Shown one piece after another: positions 36,270 to 47,619 of a stretch of DNA of 64,000 nucleotides. The stretch's first letter is position 1. Each line of letters opens with the position of its first letter. The DNA is from Burhinus oedicnemus (lineage: Eukaryota; Chordata; Aves; Charadriiformes; Burhinidae): positions 782,759 to 846,758 of the forward strand of contig VFFE01007257.1 of the NCBI GenBank assembly GCA_008921705.1, written 5' to 3'. The position numbers were made by a program, and so were the translations under genes. The notes under the pieces were generated by a model that made no database searches, was not told where the DNA came from, and saw only the letters and a list, made by a program, of their open reading frames with translations.

Positions 36270-37180
36270 CAATATAAATACAATTCCCCACAAAATACTG
36301 GAACAAATGACAAACGACCTGATTTTAAAGATGTAGAAGATAAAGAGTTGAGTAACACCCAATATATCAATAACAGTCAGAAACAAATTGTGTCAGTTGT
36401 CAAACTGTGTCAAGCCAATCTACAACAGAGCAGCAGGCTCTGGATACAGGAGAATTAGCAAGCTTGTCCCAATTTTAGTAAGATCTTTGATATTGCTTTA
36501 TATGACATTCTAATAAGAAATCAAGGCAAACATTCTCAATTAAACTAGCGTAGAGTGGGTGCAAAATGGGCTTACTAACTGTATCTAAATAGTACTTTTC
36601 AGTAGTTCTTGGATGTATTGAATGAGTATCTGTTGAGGCTTCCCAGTATTCAAAATTTTCAGTAGTGTCCTTCATGATGGTGTTGAACAGGCTTAAAAAA
36701 TTAAAAATAGACTAAAGAAAATAATTAGAATTCAAAATTATATTTAGAAATAAATTTTGAGGGCTGTTTGACAGACAAGTGCAAGTTATTGCATTTAGAC
36801 AGGAATAATCAGCTGTGTAAATGCAGCATGGACAACCCAATGAAGAATACTGTAGAAAAAGCACTAAGGTTACAGTGGATCTCAAGCTGAATGTTAGTCA
36901 ACAAGATGATTTAAAAGGAGAGATTTTAATGTATTTGGGTTGATTAGCCTAAAGAAGAAAAGACTGAAGAGAGGACGTAGTAGGAGAACTAATAGCATAA
37001 GCTGTAGCAAGAAAGGTTCTGATTAGAAATAAGGAAAGCAGTTTTAATGGCAAGGGAGGTGAAGTGCTGGAAGAGATTGCCTAATGATAGCTTGAAGCAT
37101 CCATCAACAAATGAGACAAACATCTGTTAGGAATGACACGGCTATAACTGAGCCTGCTGTAGTGTGGGAGGAGGGGAAAC
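36270..37180 (+). mobile_element. Ancient, heavily deleted CR1 LINE, plus strand
   Basis: An old reptile-type CR1, much more diverged than the ATTCTATG-tailed copies. Landmarks in order: CTGGAACAAATGACAAACGA, AACAGTCAGAAACAAATTGTG followed by GTGTCAAGCCAATCTA (36380-36425), TTTAGTAAGATCTTTGATATT (36474-36495, the text for the FSKAFDT box), GTGGGTGCAAAATGG, GACAAGTGCAAGTTATTGCATTTAGACAGG (36774-36803), then GTTACAGTGGATCTCAAGCTGAATGTTAGTCAACA (36868-36902). It ends with ACAAATGAGACAAACATCTGTTAGGAATGAC. Blocks are missing between these landmarks, including the FADDT box. No frame is open. An element of this age may also be found at the orthologous place in distant birds. Confidence 0.82.
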
Positions 37181-37445
37181 GGGTAACCTCTGGAGTGAAT
37201 CTGTGTTTCTGTTTATGACATTTTCCTGCAGAATTCTTGTTAAAAACAAGAGTTGCAAGTGGAGCACTAGTGATTCCTGCCTTCTGCACACGAAGTAACA
37301 CAAAGTAGTTTTACTGCAGTGTATGTAATCTGCATGAGGTAGAGCTGTTCATTGTATTTAGCAGGTAGGGTTTTTACCTCATTCGCTCAACTATCATTCA
37401 TATTGTGCAGTGCAGGTTTGACCTGAAGTCCATCAGCAGGCGGAT

Positions 37446-37555
37446 GGTTTAATAGATAGGGCACTGGGTACAGTCAGGCAACCAAAGTCTTTCTTGCTTT
37501 GACACTGACTCTTTTTTGTAACCCAGCTTAAATCTCTTGGGCTCCGTTTGGATTC
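37446..37555 (+). mobile_element. Decayed MIR-type SINE, plus strand
   Basis: Order of pieces fits the MIR core in sense orientation: AATAGATAGGGCACTGGG, CAGTCAGG, TTGACACTGACTC (the 'GCCACTGACT' region), GTAACCC, AAATCTCTTGGGCTCCGTTTG (the 'CTTAACCTCTGTGCCTCAG' region). Substantial divergence and small indels, as expected for a SINE family silent for more than 100 million years. Confidence 0.68.
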
Positions 37556-39517
37556 TTTCCTGTGTTTTATTTGCCATATTTTTTTTTGCCCTACATGATT
37601 CAAGGTCTTGCTTGATGCAAGCTCTGGTAAGAAGGGTTTGTGACACTGTGGGTTTTGTATAGCACCTGGTATTATAGTGCTTGAGCTTAATTGAATCTTC
37701 AGTGTGCTACTGTAACACAAGTAATGAGCCACAATAACAGACACTGAAGACCACAAGTCTTCCTGTTGACTCCAGTGGAAGTAATTGCATCAGGCCTTGA
37801 ATGAATGGAGAAGGGATCTTAAAAGGATATTCTTGGTCAGTAGTCTCTCCAAATGTCTTCACATCCTTGTGCCATCTTATTCTCCCCTTCTCATTTGCTT
37901 GTGTGAGCTGTCATCTTACTCTGATTTGATGTGTCCCTGCTGTAGCATTTTGAAATACAGAATGCATGAAATATGCTTTCATACGAGCAGGCATTCTAGT
38001 TTGCTCAGACATGTCTGTGGTCAAAATCTGATATTCTCTGTCTAGTCATGGAGTTCAGAGTTCACTCTTTTAACTTATCTAGGAAAGCAGATTTACCTAG
38101 AGAACTGGCTTGTACGTGAAGTATATAGAGAATGGAACATTTAAAAAATTATGTGTAACTCATACACAAATGCTGGGCTAAGAGCAGAAGTCATAGCATG
38201 TTACATTTGAGAATCTTTTTTTGCTTTTACTATAATTTAAAAACAGTATTTCTTTAAAGTTTTACATAATATATTTTTTCATTGGGGAGAAAAAATCAGA
38301 GTCTAGCTAATGGTGAGACAGCTTAAAAATAATTGTAACTAGGAACTGGGCCATGATTAAAATTGTTCAGCTGTTCGTTTTATTGTTTGTTCCCAAAACC
38401 TTAAATGCACTCTCTGAGAACAATAACAACAGTTAGCATGTAACTCCGTATGGGCCAATTCATGCAGTTCTCTCTCAGTCCTTTCTTACTGCAGAAAAAC
38501 TCCTGTTTAGGGGGCTTTGTAAGGAATTCAGGGTTGGAACTACAAGTTTTAACTATTTTGTAATAATAACATGGAAGCTACCAGGGAGAGAGAAGAAAAA
38601 AGCAGAAAGAAAAGAGAAACAAAATGAAGTCTACCTTACTAACATATTTAGATTTTGGAAGTGTATAGAACAGAACAGTCTGTGATGTCCCCTTCGGATA
38701 ATACCTGTATCTTGGTTGAGCTTGGTGAAATAGGTGGGATATTTGCTATTGGGTTTGCTACGAGGCGGATGAAACTTAGCAATGAGGGTTATACTGGTAG
38801 GAACTACAAAGGAAAACAAAATGTACAGAAAAAGATGATGGCCACTTGCTACAGTAAAACATAAACTGGTTTCATAAGTAAGAAATCATATTTGCTGTTG
38901 GTTGACATTAGCTGATGCATGGAAGGTGTCAGCTTCTTGAGGCAGTGGCTGGTTGACCTTCATGGTTGCTCAGACCTCCAGATTGGTTTGACCTCTGGAC
39001 CTGCAGAAGCTAGGCACTTCTATTTTTAAAAATGGACTTTTTTCCTACACATCTTCTGAAATCTTGGTCTATGTTTTCACCTGCAGAACAAGCTTCTAAG
39101 ACTGGCGGCGGAGTGCAGGGAATTGTAACGTGTTGTGGCTGAGTTCAGAAGTGATGAGCTACATTTAGGGTGGGATTTTCAAAACTCCATTGCTTTTCAA
39201 CAACTGCTGGAAGATAAAGTCTTGCAGGCACTTGTGGAAGTTACACCCAAAGAGCCCATTTATAGCTAGCTACAGTACATACAAAGACTATAGAGTTCAC
39301 AATGCCTTTTCACTATAAAACCTCTTATCACATCCTTAATATTTTGATTTAATTGAATTTCAGTTGAGTTACCAAATGTGCATGGAATGCACAGTTGGGC
39401 CCTTTTATTACTTAATTTAGGAGGAGCTACTGTAAGCATAATTTGAACCTTTTCTCTTGGGAGAAGTATTGAAACCTCATACATGTTTTAGGATGAGTAA
39501 GGATGTGGTGCCACTCA

Positions 39518-39595
39518 CAGTAGGAGCCTCATTTAGAGCCCATTGATGTCAATGGAAACACTTCCCTTTGCCTCAGTGGGCTGTGGACCAGGAGT
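39518..39595. repeat. Possible unclassified ancient amniote repeat
   Basis: The segment CCCATTGATGTCAATGGAAAC followed by CTCAGTGGGCTGTGGACCAGG resembles an interspersed motif (CATTGACTTCAATGGGAG-like) that I recall as common in reptile and bird genomes. Similar pieces occur near 3235-3285 and 45385-45460. The family name is unknown to me. Confidence 0.35.
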
Positions 39596-42500
39596 ATGAA
39601 AGAGAAACTGAACTAAGGATTCTGCTGACTGTATCATATAGTATATGCTGTACAGTTTTACAAAAATAAACACACTTACTTAGCCAAAATACTTAACGTT
39701 TAATTTAAAAAACATAATATAAAAAGAATGGATTTTGCTTTACTGATGTTTTAAGCTTTAATTTAACGTAGCATAGTGAAAAGGACACCAAATATTCTAG
39801 TTTTGTATCATTAGAACCAGATGGTCCATGAAAGACTTTTGGCTAAACTGGAGTTGGGAAAGCTTGTAAACTCTGGCTAGTCTGAAAATGTGCTCAAAAT
39901 TGCTATATCAGATGATATGCCCAGTTTTATAATGTGAAATTCTTTGGCTGTTTTCCTGACACCCTGGTAAGGTGTTATACAGTTTAGGCAATTATAAGAA
40001 ACTTTTTTGGATACTACTGTCATGATTGTTCTGCTTTGGAACTGGAAAAACAACAAAATTGCGCTAATGCAGTGAAGTGGAGTATCTTGGAAAACATCAC
40101 AGTGAAGAACTAATGAGGAAAAGAATTGCTATTACTTATTATTGACTTATTGTGTTTATATGATGGGTCAAATTTGTTTGTCTCAAAAAATTAAAAAAAA
40201 CCCCACCACAAATCCCCCAAACCAAAACCTCATGACCTTCATCCTGGAAGAATGATACATCTTTTCTCTTTACTATAACAGCAGTGCTGTTAGTCGAACA
40301 TCCCTAGCTGACAGTGACCAGACAGAATATTAACTGATTAACTCCAGAATGCAATATTAAAGTGATAATGTTCATCAAGAATGTACATACAACTGAACTG
40401 TTAACAATTACTTCAATATTAAGTCTGCCAATGCAGTCCTGTAGCTGTCTGTCTGCAGACTGGAAGATATCTTGCCTGTAGCCAGCTACTACTTACGCTA
40501 TTTACTCGTGTGGTCTGAAGAGTGGAAGGAGGAGGCAGTTTTGATAAGGTAGACAGGTAGGAATGGACACAAATTGCTCAAGAGAAATAGAGGTAACCTG
40601 AAATGTATTTCCTAGTTCTAATAGAGAGTGTGAGAAAAACTTCAATAGGGTTCAGCTATATTTAAGATCAGAGATAACTTTTATGGCCTTCTTTCCTGAC
40701 TTACATAACAGACTGCCAATTGCAACCAGTAATCTGCAATTGAATTAGAGCATATGAAGTGTCTCTGGTTGCTACTCTTAAAGGTCTTGATGACATTATA
40801 CAATATTCTCATACCTTAGGCATTAGGAATGGATTTTCTAAACTTTTTTTTCTGTGATTTCCTACTAATCTATCTCAAGTGAGAACTTTGTGCCTCTGCT
40901 GTATTAGTGGTTTCGTTGTTCCTAACTAAGCTGTTTGCATGCAGGAGGCAAGCAGGATCCGGTTCTCTGTGCAGGTATTTCTTAATTTCAGTACTGAAAC
41001 ATGGTCTTGCTCTAACTTTTGCAAATACAGATCAAGCTGATTTCAGTGGGGCCCACTGAATGAGGGCTGGAATGGAAAGTCCTTCCAGGAAGTTAAACTA
41101 CCTTTTAAAGAAAACCACGTTTAAAAACATGGTAATAAGAGGGCTACAGTAGGCAGCACAAGTGCTCAATTCAGCAGCATTGTGCCTCTGAACAAGCCAA
41201 GGTTCAGTTATAACTTGTGTATGAGATTTTGTTTCTTTCTAACTGTGTACCCAAATCCCTGGGAGCTCTGCTAGCCTCATTTCTTTGGGTTTTTTTTCCC
41301 AAGCAGATGTATATATAGGTATGTGTGCAAACACTTACTTTCAGGCATGTGTCTGCTAGGGGCTGTGAATTTAGATCAGTGATTTGCACAACAAAGTCAG
41401 GTGCCCTGCAAATATTGACAAGGTGATATGGCCTTTGGTCTTCCATAGTTTCACAGGAGGGTACTGGCTTAGGATTTTCTTTGCTTTTAATCTTTCTGGG
41501 CTCAGGACCTTTGTTTTCCTTTGAACATTAAAGTCTAGTGAATCAGGCTCCCAAGACTTCATCCATGGCAACTGACAATTTTCATATGTTAAGGAGTTTA
41601 AATGAAAAGTTCTATTGCCTCTACATGCTCAACCAGACCCTTCCAGAACTAAAGATAATGGAAAAAATAAATTAATTATCATTATAAAGTTATGACTTCC
41701 ACAATTCTCTGTACAAATTCATATATTGTTTTGGCTTTGCCTTATTAGGCATTAGAGTTTATTTGGAAGATCCTTGTATCTTAGCAAAGCTTTTGAAAAA
41801 CTTAGATTGTGATTCAAGTTTGTAAGGGAACTTGAAGCAAGAAAAACTTGATGTGACTTTGTGTTAACATTTCTCAATAGTGTCCATGTCATAAAACCCA
41901 AGACATTCATTTGTATAATTTGGCCTTAGGGTACAGGGAGAAGGGGGGAATAGGCAGTGGAAAATATACTGGAGGAGTAGCAGAGGTTTGGATCAGAGAG
42001 ACCATGGCAGAAGCTTGTGAATTTGCAAAAAGCTGTATGTCTTTTAAAAAAAAAGTGGAATGAATCTTGATTCAGATGGCCATAAACCATTTCTTAATCT
42101 GTGACCCACAAACTGTCCTTTAAGAAAACACCAATTCTTCAAGCCTCATGTTGTAAAATTACTCTGGAAATCAGACAAAGAGTTAACTTTGGAACTAGCA
42201 ATGAGTTTGTATTAAAAGATATCTGATTGTTGGTCCACCAGCTGAATGATGTATCCAGAGAAGTCCTGCAAAAAAAAAAATGCTTCCCTTTAGAGCTAAT
42301 GTGTCTCTTTGCATTGTGCCCCAAGTACTTGGTGCCACTGGTGCCAGAGTAGGGATCTAGTGGTGATCCTGTGAGTACTTTCCTCCCTGGCTTCTGCTCT
42401 TGCTGTAGAGAGGAATGAGTTAAATTCCAGTCAAACAATCTCTTCTCCCAGTATATCAACCCAGTGCTGCAGGTCTTCATGGTTCCAATGTAAACCCAGC

Positions 42501-42604
42501 CTTTGCTCAACCCACTCTAAGCTACCTCTGTGAGCCTAAAGTGTGCTTCCCCTGCCCGTGTCCTGTGAAGCAGCCATTGCACGCAGGGCGGCCGTTGGAA
42601 GCAC

Positions 42605-42690
42605 ATCAGTTAGTGACTTGTACAAGGTAACTCAGAGGCTGCAGAATGCCAAACACCCACAAGTCTTCTTGATAACAACCTCAGGCAAAC
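42605..42690 (-). mobile_element. Decayed MIR-type SINE, minus strand
   Basis: CAGTTAGTGACTTGTACAAGGTAACTCAGAGGCTGCAGAATGCC closely follows the reversed MIR core 'TTAAGTGACTTGCCCAAGGTCACACAG...GGCAGAG'. Only the core piece is clear; the arms are lost. Confidence 0.68.
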
Positions 42691-43726
42691 ACAAATGACC
42701 GTATACACTATGCCGAGCTGTGTAATTACTTGTATTTGTTTTAACGGAGACGCCAGAACATGCAGCGTGTGGCTGCGTATTCAGAGTACTTCTGCTGTAA
42801 ATGTAGAAGACATATCTGAAAATATCTTAAAAGACATCTTGTAAAGTAGGTAGAGATCATTTTCCTTCTTTCCCATTCACTTTATAGCTCCCCTATGAAA
42901 TATGAAGAGAATTAGAATTGTTGGTCTGGCAAATTTGACAATTTTAAGAAGAAACAGTTCTTGCAAGAGAAGAGCAAATAACATAATGATTTACTTGTGG
43001 CCGCTGTATTGCAAATTTACATTTTGCCCTTAGGTCAGGAAATACTTAAAAGCTGGCGCTACAGAAACCTGTGCTTTTGTCCTAGAACTAGCAAATAAAA
43101 CGCATGGTAAATACTGGAACACCAAACAAAAGAACCTGTTCTGAGAGTATAGGTTGAAGTCTAGGAAGTAAGGAAAGGGAAGAAGGAAGGACAGACTTTC
43201 ATCATAATATTTGCTTTAAATTTACCTTGCACATTAACTCACAGTGAGATTCTGTAGCTCTGCATATGAAGAAACAGTTTATCATAATTTCAAATCAAAT
43301 TAGAGAAATATCCATTAGTCCCACAAGCTGTTTCAATCCATTTAATACCAAGAGGTGAAAAAACCACCCAAATCCATGGTAGTGTTTTAGAACCTAGTTA
43401 AAGACTGGCTGATATGTGCTTGAGGCCCCACATGAAGTAGTAAATGCAACATTCCTGGAATGGACAGCTATGCGGACCCTTACAGCCAAAAGACAAGTGC
43501 AATTTATTTGAAAGTTAAAATCCAGCATGACCATACTAACCAGGATTTGCCAGGATAATGTGCAGCAGAAATTCTTTCTCTACTTTGTATTAGGTGACAA
43601 GGTGACACCATGCAGCGAGTGCTAACTCAGGTGTTGACTTTGTGTCTTGGGGAAGCTGTTGGAGAAAAGCACAGAGAGGAGTTTTTGCGCTAGTGCATTT
43701 GTTTGGCATTGGGAGGCTCAGTTCAT

Positions 43727-43860
43727 GTATTCAAGTCATAACTTCTAAGGGCAGAAGGGACCACAGTGAGCGCTCCCTGGCCCTCGTGTAGCACAAAATT
43801 GTGAAGAATCATTACTGCTCCTGACATCTGTTATGTGATCCTGTAATAGCTCCTATTCCA
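43727..43860 (-). mobile_element. Ancient CR1-type 3' end, minus strand
   Basis: ACTTCTAAGGGCAGAAGGGACCACAGTGAG, then a diverged CCTGGCCCTCGTGTAGCACA segment, matches the reversed 3' end of ancient amniote CR1 ('GGCCAGAAGGGACCATTGTGATCATCTAG...CCTCCTGTATAACACA'). The remainder to 43860 is weaker. Confidence 0.6.
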
Positions 43861-45384
43861 ATGCATATCCACAGACAGGATGGTTTTAACATGTGTCAAG
43901 TCAGCCAGCCAGCCAGATGTTTTGAAGCACATAATATAATTATTGATATGAAAATCAAAACAAGGTACCATATAAAGGCAGCCACTGTCAGACCATTATG
44001 GATGAGACCATCAGTCTTGTTGCTATAACAAACCCTGTATTCATTATCGTAGCTCAGGGCATTTTTTTCTTTGCCAGAATTGGCTGTTCTCTTAATGAAT
44101 ACTGCAAATCATAACACAAATTATATGCCTTAAACTGTCTTAATTTTTGATTTGCAATGAAGAGTTCAGGAGTTTGATTTGTGTCATGGCAAAGCATTCC
44201 CCGATGGAGGAAAAGGAGAGAGACATGCCATGAAGGGGCTGCAGAATTCTGTCTGAACAAGCAGTAATTCAGACCTCTGGTACAGAGTAATCTCCATGCT
44301 GTGTTTGGACTTCACTCTGGACTCTCTCCTCTGAGCTCCCTCAGAGGAGGTAGTGCTGGCTTTGACGCTGTTTTGATAAAGACCCAAAGTGTTTCACCAA
44401 AGAGATTTAAACCTTACTGCTAGTGCTGTGTGTCAGCTCTGTTAGTGTCATAAATGGAAGTTTTGGGGGAAAGAAGTGAAAGCATACTAAAATTTTGCTC
44501 CCAAGCTGATAAAGAATTGGACTTTTTTTACTTCCCATCTCATCTCCAGGTAATAATGTCTTTTCCCTTTGCAAAGTTTGTGGACTAACTTTTGATTAAA
44601 AACTGAAGCAAAACAGAAGAAAAATCACAAAAGAACTGTCAAAATCAAACGTCTGTTAAAAGCTACTGAGAAACATTGGTTTTTTCAGTTGAGTTATTTC
44701 TAATTTTAAATTAAATTATATGTTTTATGCATATTTGACATTTTTAAAAAAAGCCATGAAGTTTTATTTACTGCCACCAGTTGCAATAAAAATAGAGTTC
44801 CAACAGAACAATTCTGAAGAGGAACTTTTAAAGACAAATTAATTAGCTCAGAGTCCAATTTTGTCTGCACCGTAACGTGCAGTAAACATGTAAGTCTAGC
44901 GGCAACTGGGAGTAGGATGTGGACACCTGTTAACATCTGTTTTCTATGTATCATTTACTGTCCAAGCATGACAACCTCATTGTCATATTGACCTTAAACT
45001 AAAGTCACTCATGAAATAAGAACAATGAGTCACAGTAATTGCTTGGATCAAGCAAAGGACCAAGAACTCTTCGAGCTGTTCACCTTCAGGGCATGCTTTA
45101 TAGCCCAGCTTCTTGAACAGATATCTAGGGAGAATTGGGAAGGGTTGGCCTCTATGAGATGGGGAGATGTTGTGCAATGGGATGTTCTTGCTGGCTGGTT
45201 CTTTCACGTGGGTGGGGTTTTGTTGTTCTTATTTTTATTATTATGGATTGTGAGATGGGGAATTGTTTTTCCATTAGAAAAGGCAAAACAACTGCTTTCA
45301 GTGTAGAATGACCTTTTAGATTATGTGCATGAACCACAAACAAAAAGAACACAATGAAATACTCCATGGGCAAGCACAGTGAGC

Positions 45385-45460
45385 CTGACTCACCACCATA
45401 TTACTCCAGTTCTGCACCAGATCGGTTCAACTGAACCAAGATGGAGCTTTACTACCCATA
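45385..45460. repeat. Possible unclassified ancient amniote repeat
   Basis: CCATATTACTCCAGTTCTGCACCAG followed by GGTTCAACTGAACCAAGATGGAG resembles the interspersed amniote motif with a 'TTACTCC...TTTACACCAGTG' core. Related in style to 39518-39595 but not aligned to it. Weak call. Confidence 0.3.
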
Positions 45461-47550
45461 CTATCTGAGGGGAAGGGGTCTCATTCTGCCCCTTGCCAGA
45501 ATGCTGATTTGCAGAGAATGAGCACTGCTGATTCACTGTGGAAAGAGAATTACTGTCCATGGGAATCCTTTTTATGGCTGTATTGGCTGAATGTCATGAG
45601 GAATCAAGACTGTGAAGAAAAGCTTGGCCCAGAGTACCGAGATGGAGGATGTGTATCACATGATATGTGTATCACATACACGACATGATGGATCCTGACA
45701 TGACATGTTTCATGAAGAATGTTCTGAAAAATTAGACTAAACAAAAAGATCTGTGGAAGTTGCATTTCCTAGTTCACGCTGACCTCCATAATATCAGAGA
45801 AGGTGTCAGCACTTTGACTGTTTTACAGAAAGTACTTGCATCTATGTCAGTTCTAGCAAACAGGCCTTCTAATGGGTAGTGGCTGACATAACACATATGT
45901 CACACTTATCCTTGTTAGGATGTTTTGAGGCTTTCCTTTGAGTAGCTCCCTACCACAGAAATAAATCATCTCCTCATAGAGAGCAAATGAACAACAACAT
46001 GTGAAAAGAGGATTTATGGCTGTGGCTGCTTTTCTAAATGCCTTAGGTGCCCTGGACTGTAGTTCGATAGTGCCTCCTAGAGGCACAGGCTGTAGGTATG
46101 AAGGCAGGAAGCTGCAATATAGCTGATGGGTATGCGATGCCAATTGCGTATTTACCAGTGTGTTGGCTGATTTCCTCTGTAGCTGTTGTGACTCGTGAAT
46201 ATTTGATTCATTTAATGCAATGGAAATGCTCAGTACTTGGCCTCTGAACCACTGTAGACTGTCTGTTAATATGAGATAGTGCTTTATGGTTTTTGGCTTG
46301 CCTTTATTCCCCCATTGTGGATGCTACACTAATAGCTATGCCTTCCAGGTGAGAAAGGAATCCTTGCTTTCCAGGAGATAGTAGATCTAGGTGAGAATTA
46401 TGCAATTTTGTGAAGGTAAATCACAGAGGAGAATATTGATTGGCAGACTTGACTATATTGTAAACACTTCTAATCTTCAGTCAAGATAAAGGCTTGCAAA
46501 ACCCAGACTAATTTGTTTCTGATGACTGATTCCAGTAGGCTGTATTCCTGAAAGCAAAGCAAATTGTACACTGACTATGCAAGCCATGGGTGTTCTTGCA
46601 GTCTCTAGACAGATAGTTGTTCCAAACCTTTTCACCTATATTGACACTGAGTTAACTTCCAGTTGACTAGTGGGTAGTATACAAGAGAATGCTGAATATG
46701 TATTTAATATAGGATATTGGATGTTCACCCTGTCACTTGTTTTGGCACTTGGCATCCAGAGGGTACATTTCTGGCATTTGCATCATCCAGGCTTTTTTCT
46801 GTACCTCCCCTTATTCAAAGTGGATGGGACTGATATTATGTGACCTGCTATAGCCCCAGGAAGTCCACTGTTTTGTACAGGCCATTAGACATTTCTGAGA
46901 CAGGTTAAATAATTTCAGTGTGCTGCAAGGTTTTCAAATACTTGCTGAGAATGACCCATTTCTGAATAGAAAAACTTCCATTTGGACCCATTCCTTCTGT
47001 TTACAGCTGCTTCCATCATTGCTTCCCATCTGTGGTCCTGTTGTCGATTTGCAGTCACATTGTTTCCCTGTCTCTGTTCAATGGTGAATGCAGGATAGGA
47101 CTACTAGGGAAGCAAATATTTAATGTATCTTCCACCAGTCTTTACTGTGACAAGTGTTTTGTTCTTTCTGAACAGAAGCTACTGATTCTAGATAATGCTA
47201 CAATTAACTTGGCCTTCTTCTAAGTTCATCGTGTTCTTCCTGCTCATGCTTCTCTGGTTCTTGATTCCTGTATGTCTTGGTTCCTTGCTCCTGCTGATGA
47301 CTCCAGTTCCTGTGGCAGCTCCTGGCGCTTTTCCAGTTGTTAATTAGGGTCCTGGTATTAGGGGAAGGTGTTGTTTTCTTGTCTATCCAGAATAAGAAGA
47401 GGCATCTGGACCCTTATCAGGCAATAAAGCAGACATGCAAAGCAGAAGCAAAGTCAATGTAACTGGATAACTGAGTGTGTAATGGGAATTCTGTCAGTAC
47501 AGGACCATCAGAATCTGATCTGTGACGAGTGGTAGTTTTAGTAATAATAA

Positions 47551-47619
47551 CGATATACTATGGGGTACAGGAACGATATACTACGGGGTAGAGGACCGAT
47601 ATACTACGGGGTAGAGGAC
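47551..47619. repeat. 23-bp minisatellite, three copies
   Basis: Three head-to-tail units of 23 bases starting CGATATACTA: copy 1 at 47551-47573, copy 2 at 47574-47596 and copy 3 at 47597-47619. Copies 2 and 3 are identical by eye. Copy 1 differs at three or so positions (TATGGGGTACAGGAA against TACGGGGTAGAGGAC). It is not coding and has two CpG sites per younger unit, unusual in this CpG-poor window. Confidence 0.96.

Noticed and set aside
47551..47619. Short spaced repeats considered as a CRISPR-like array
   Set aside because: Units abut with no spacers, and the genome is vertebrate; it is a minisatellite.
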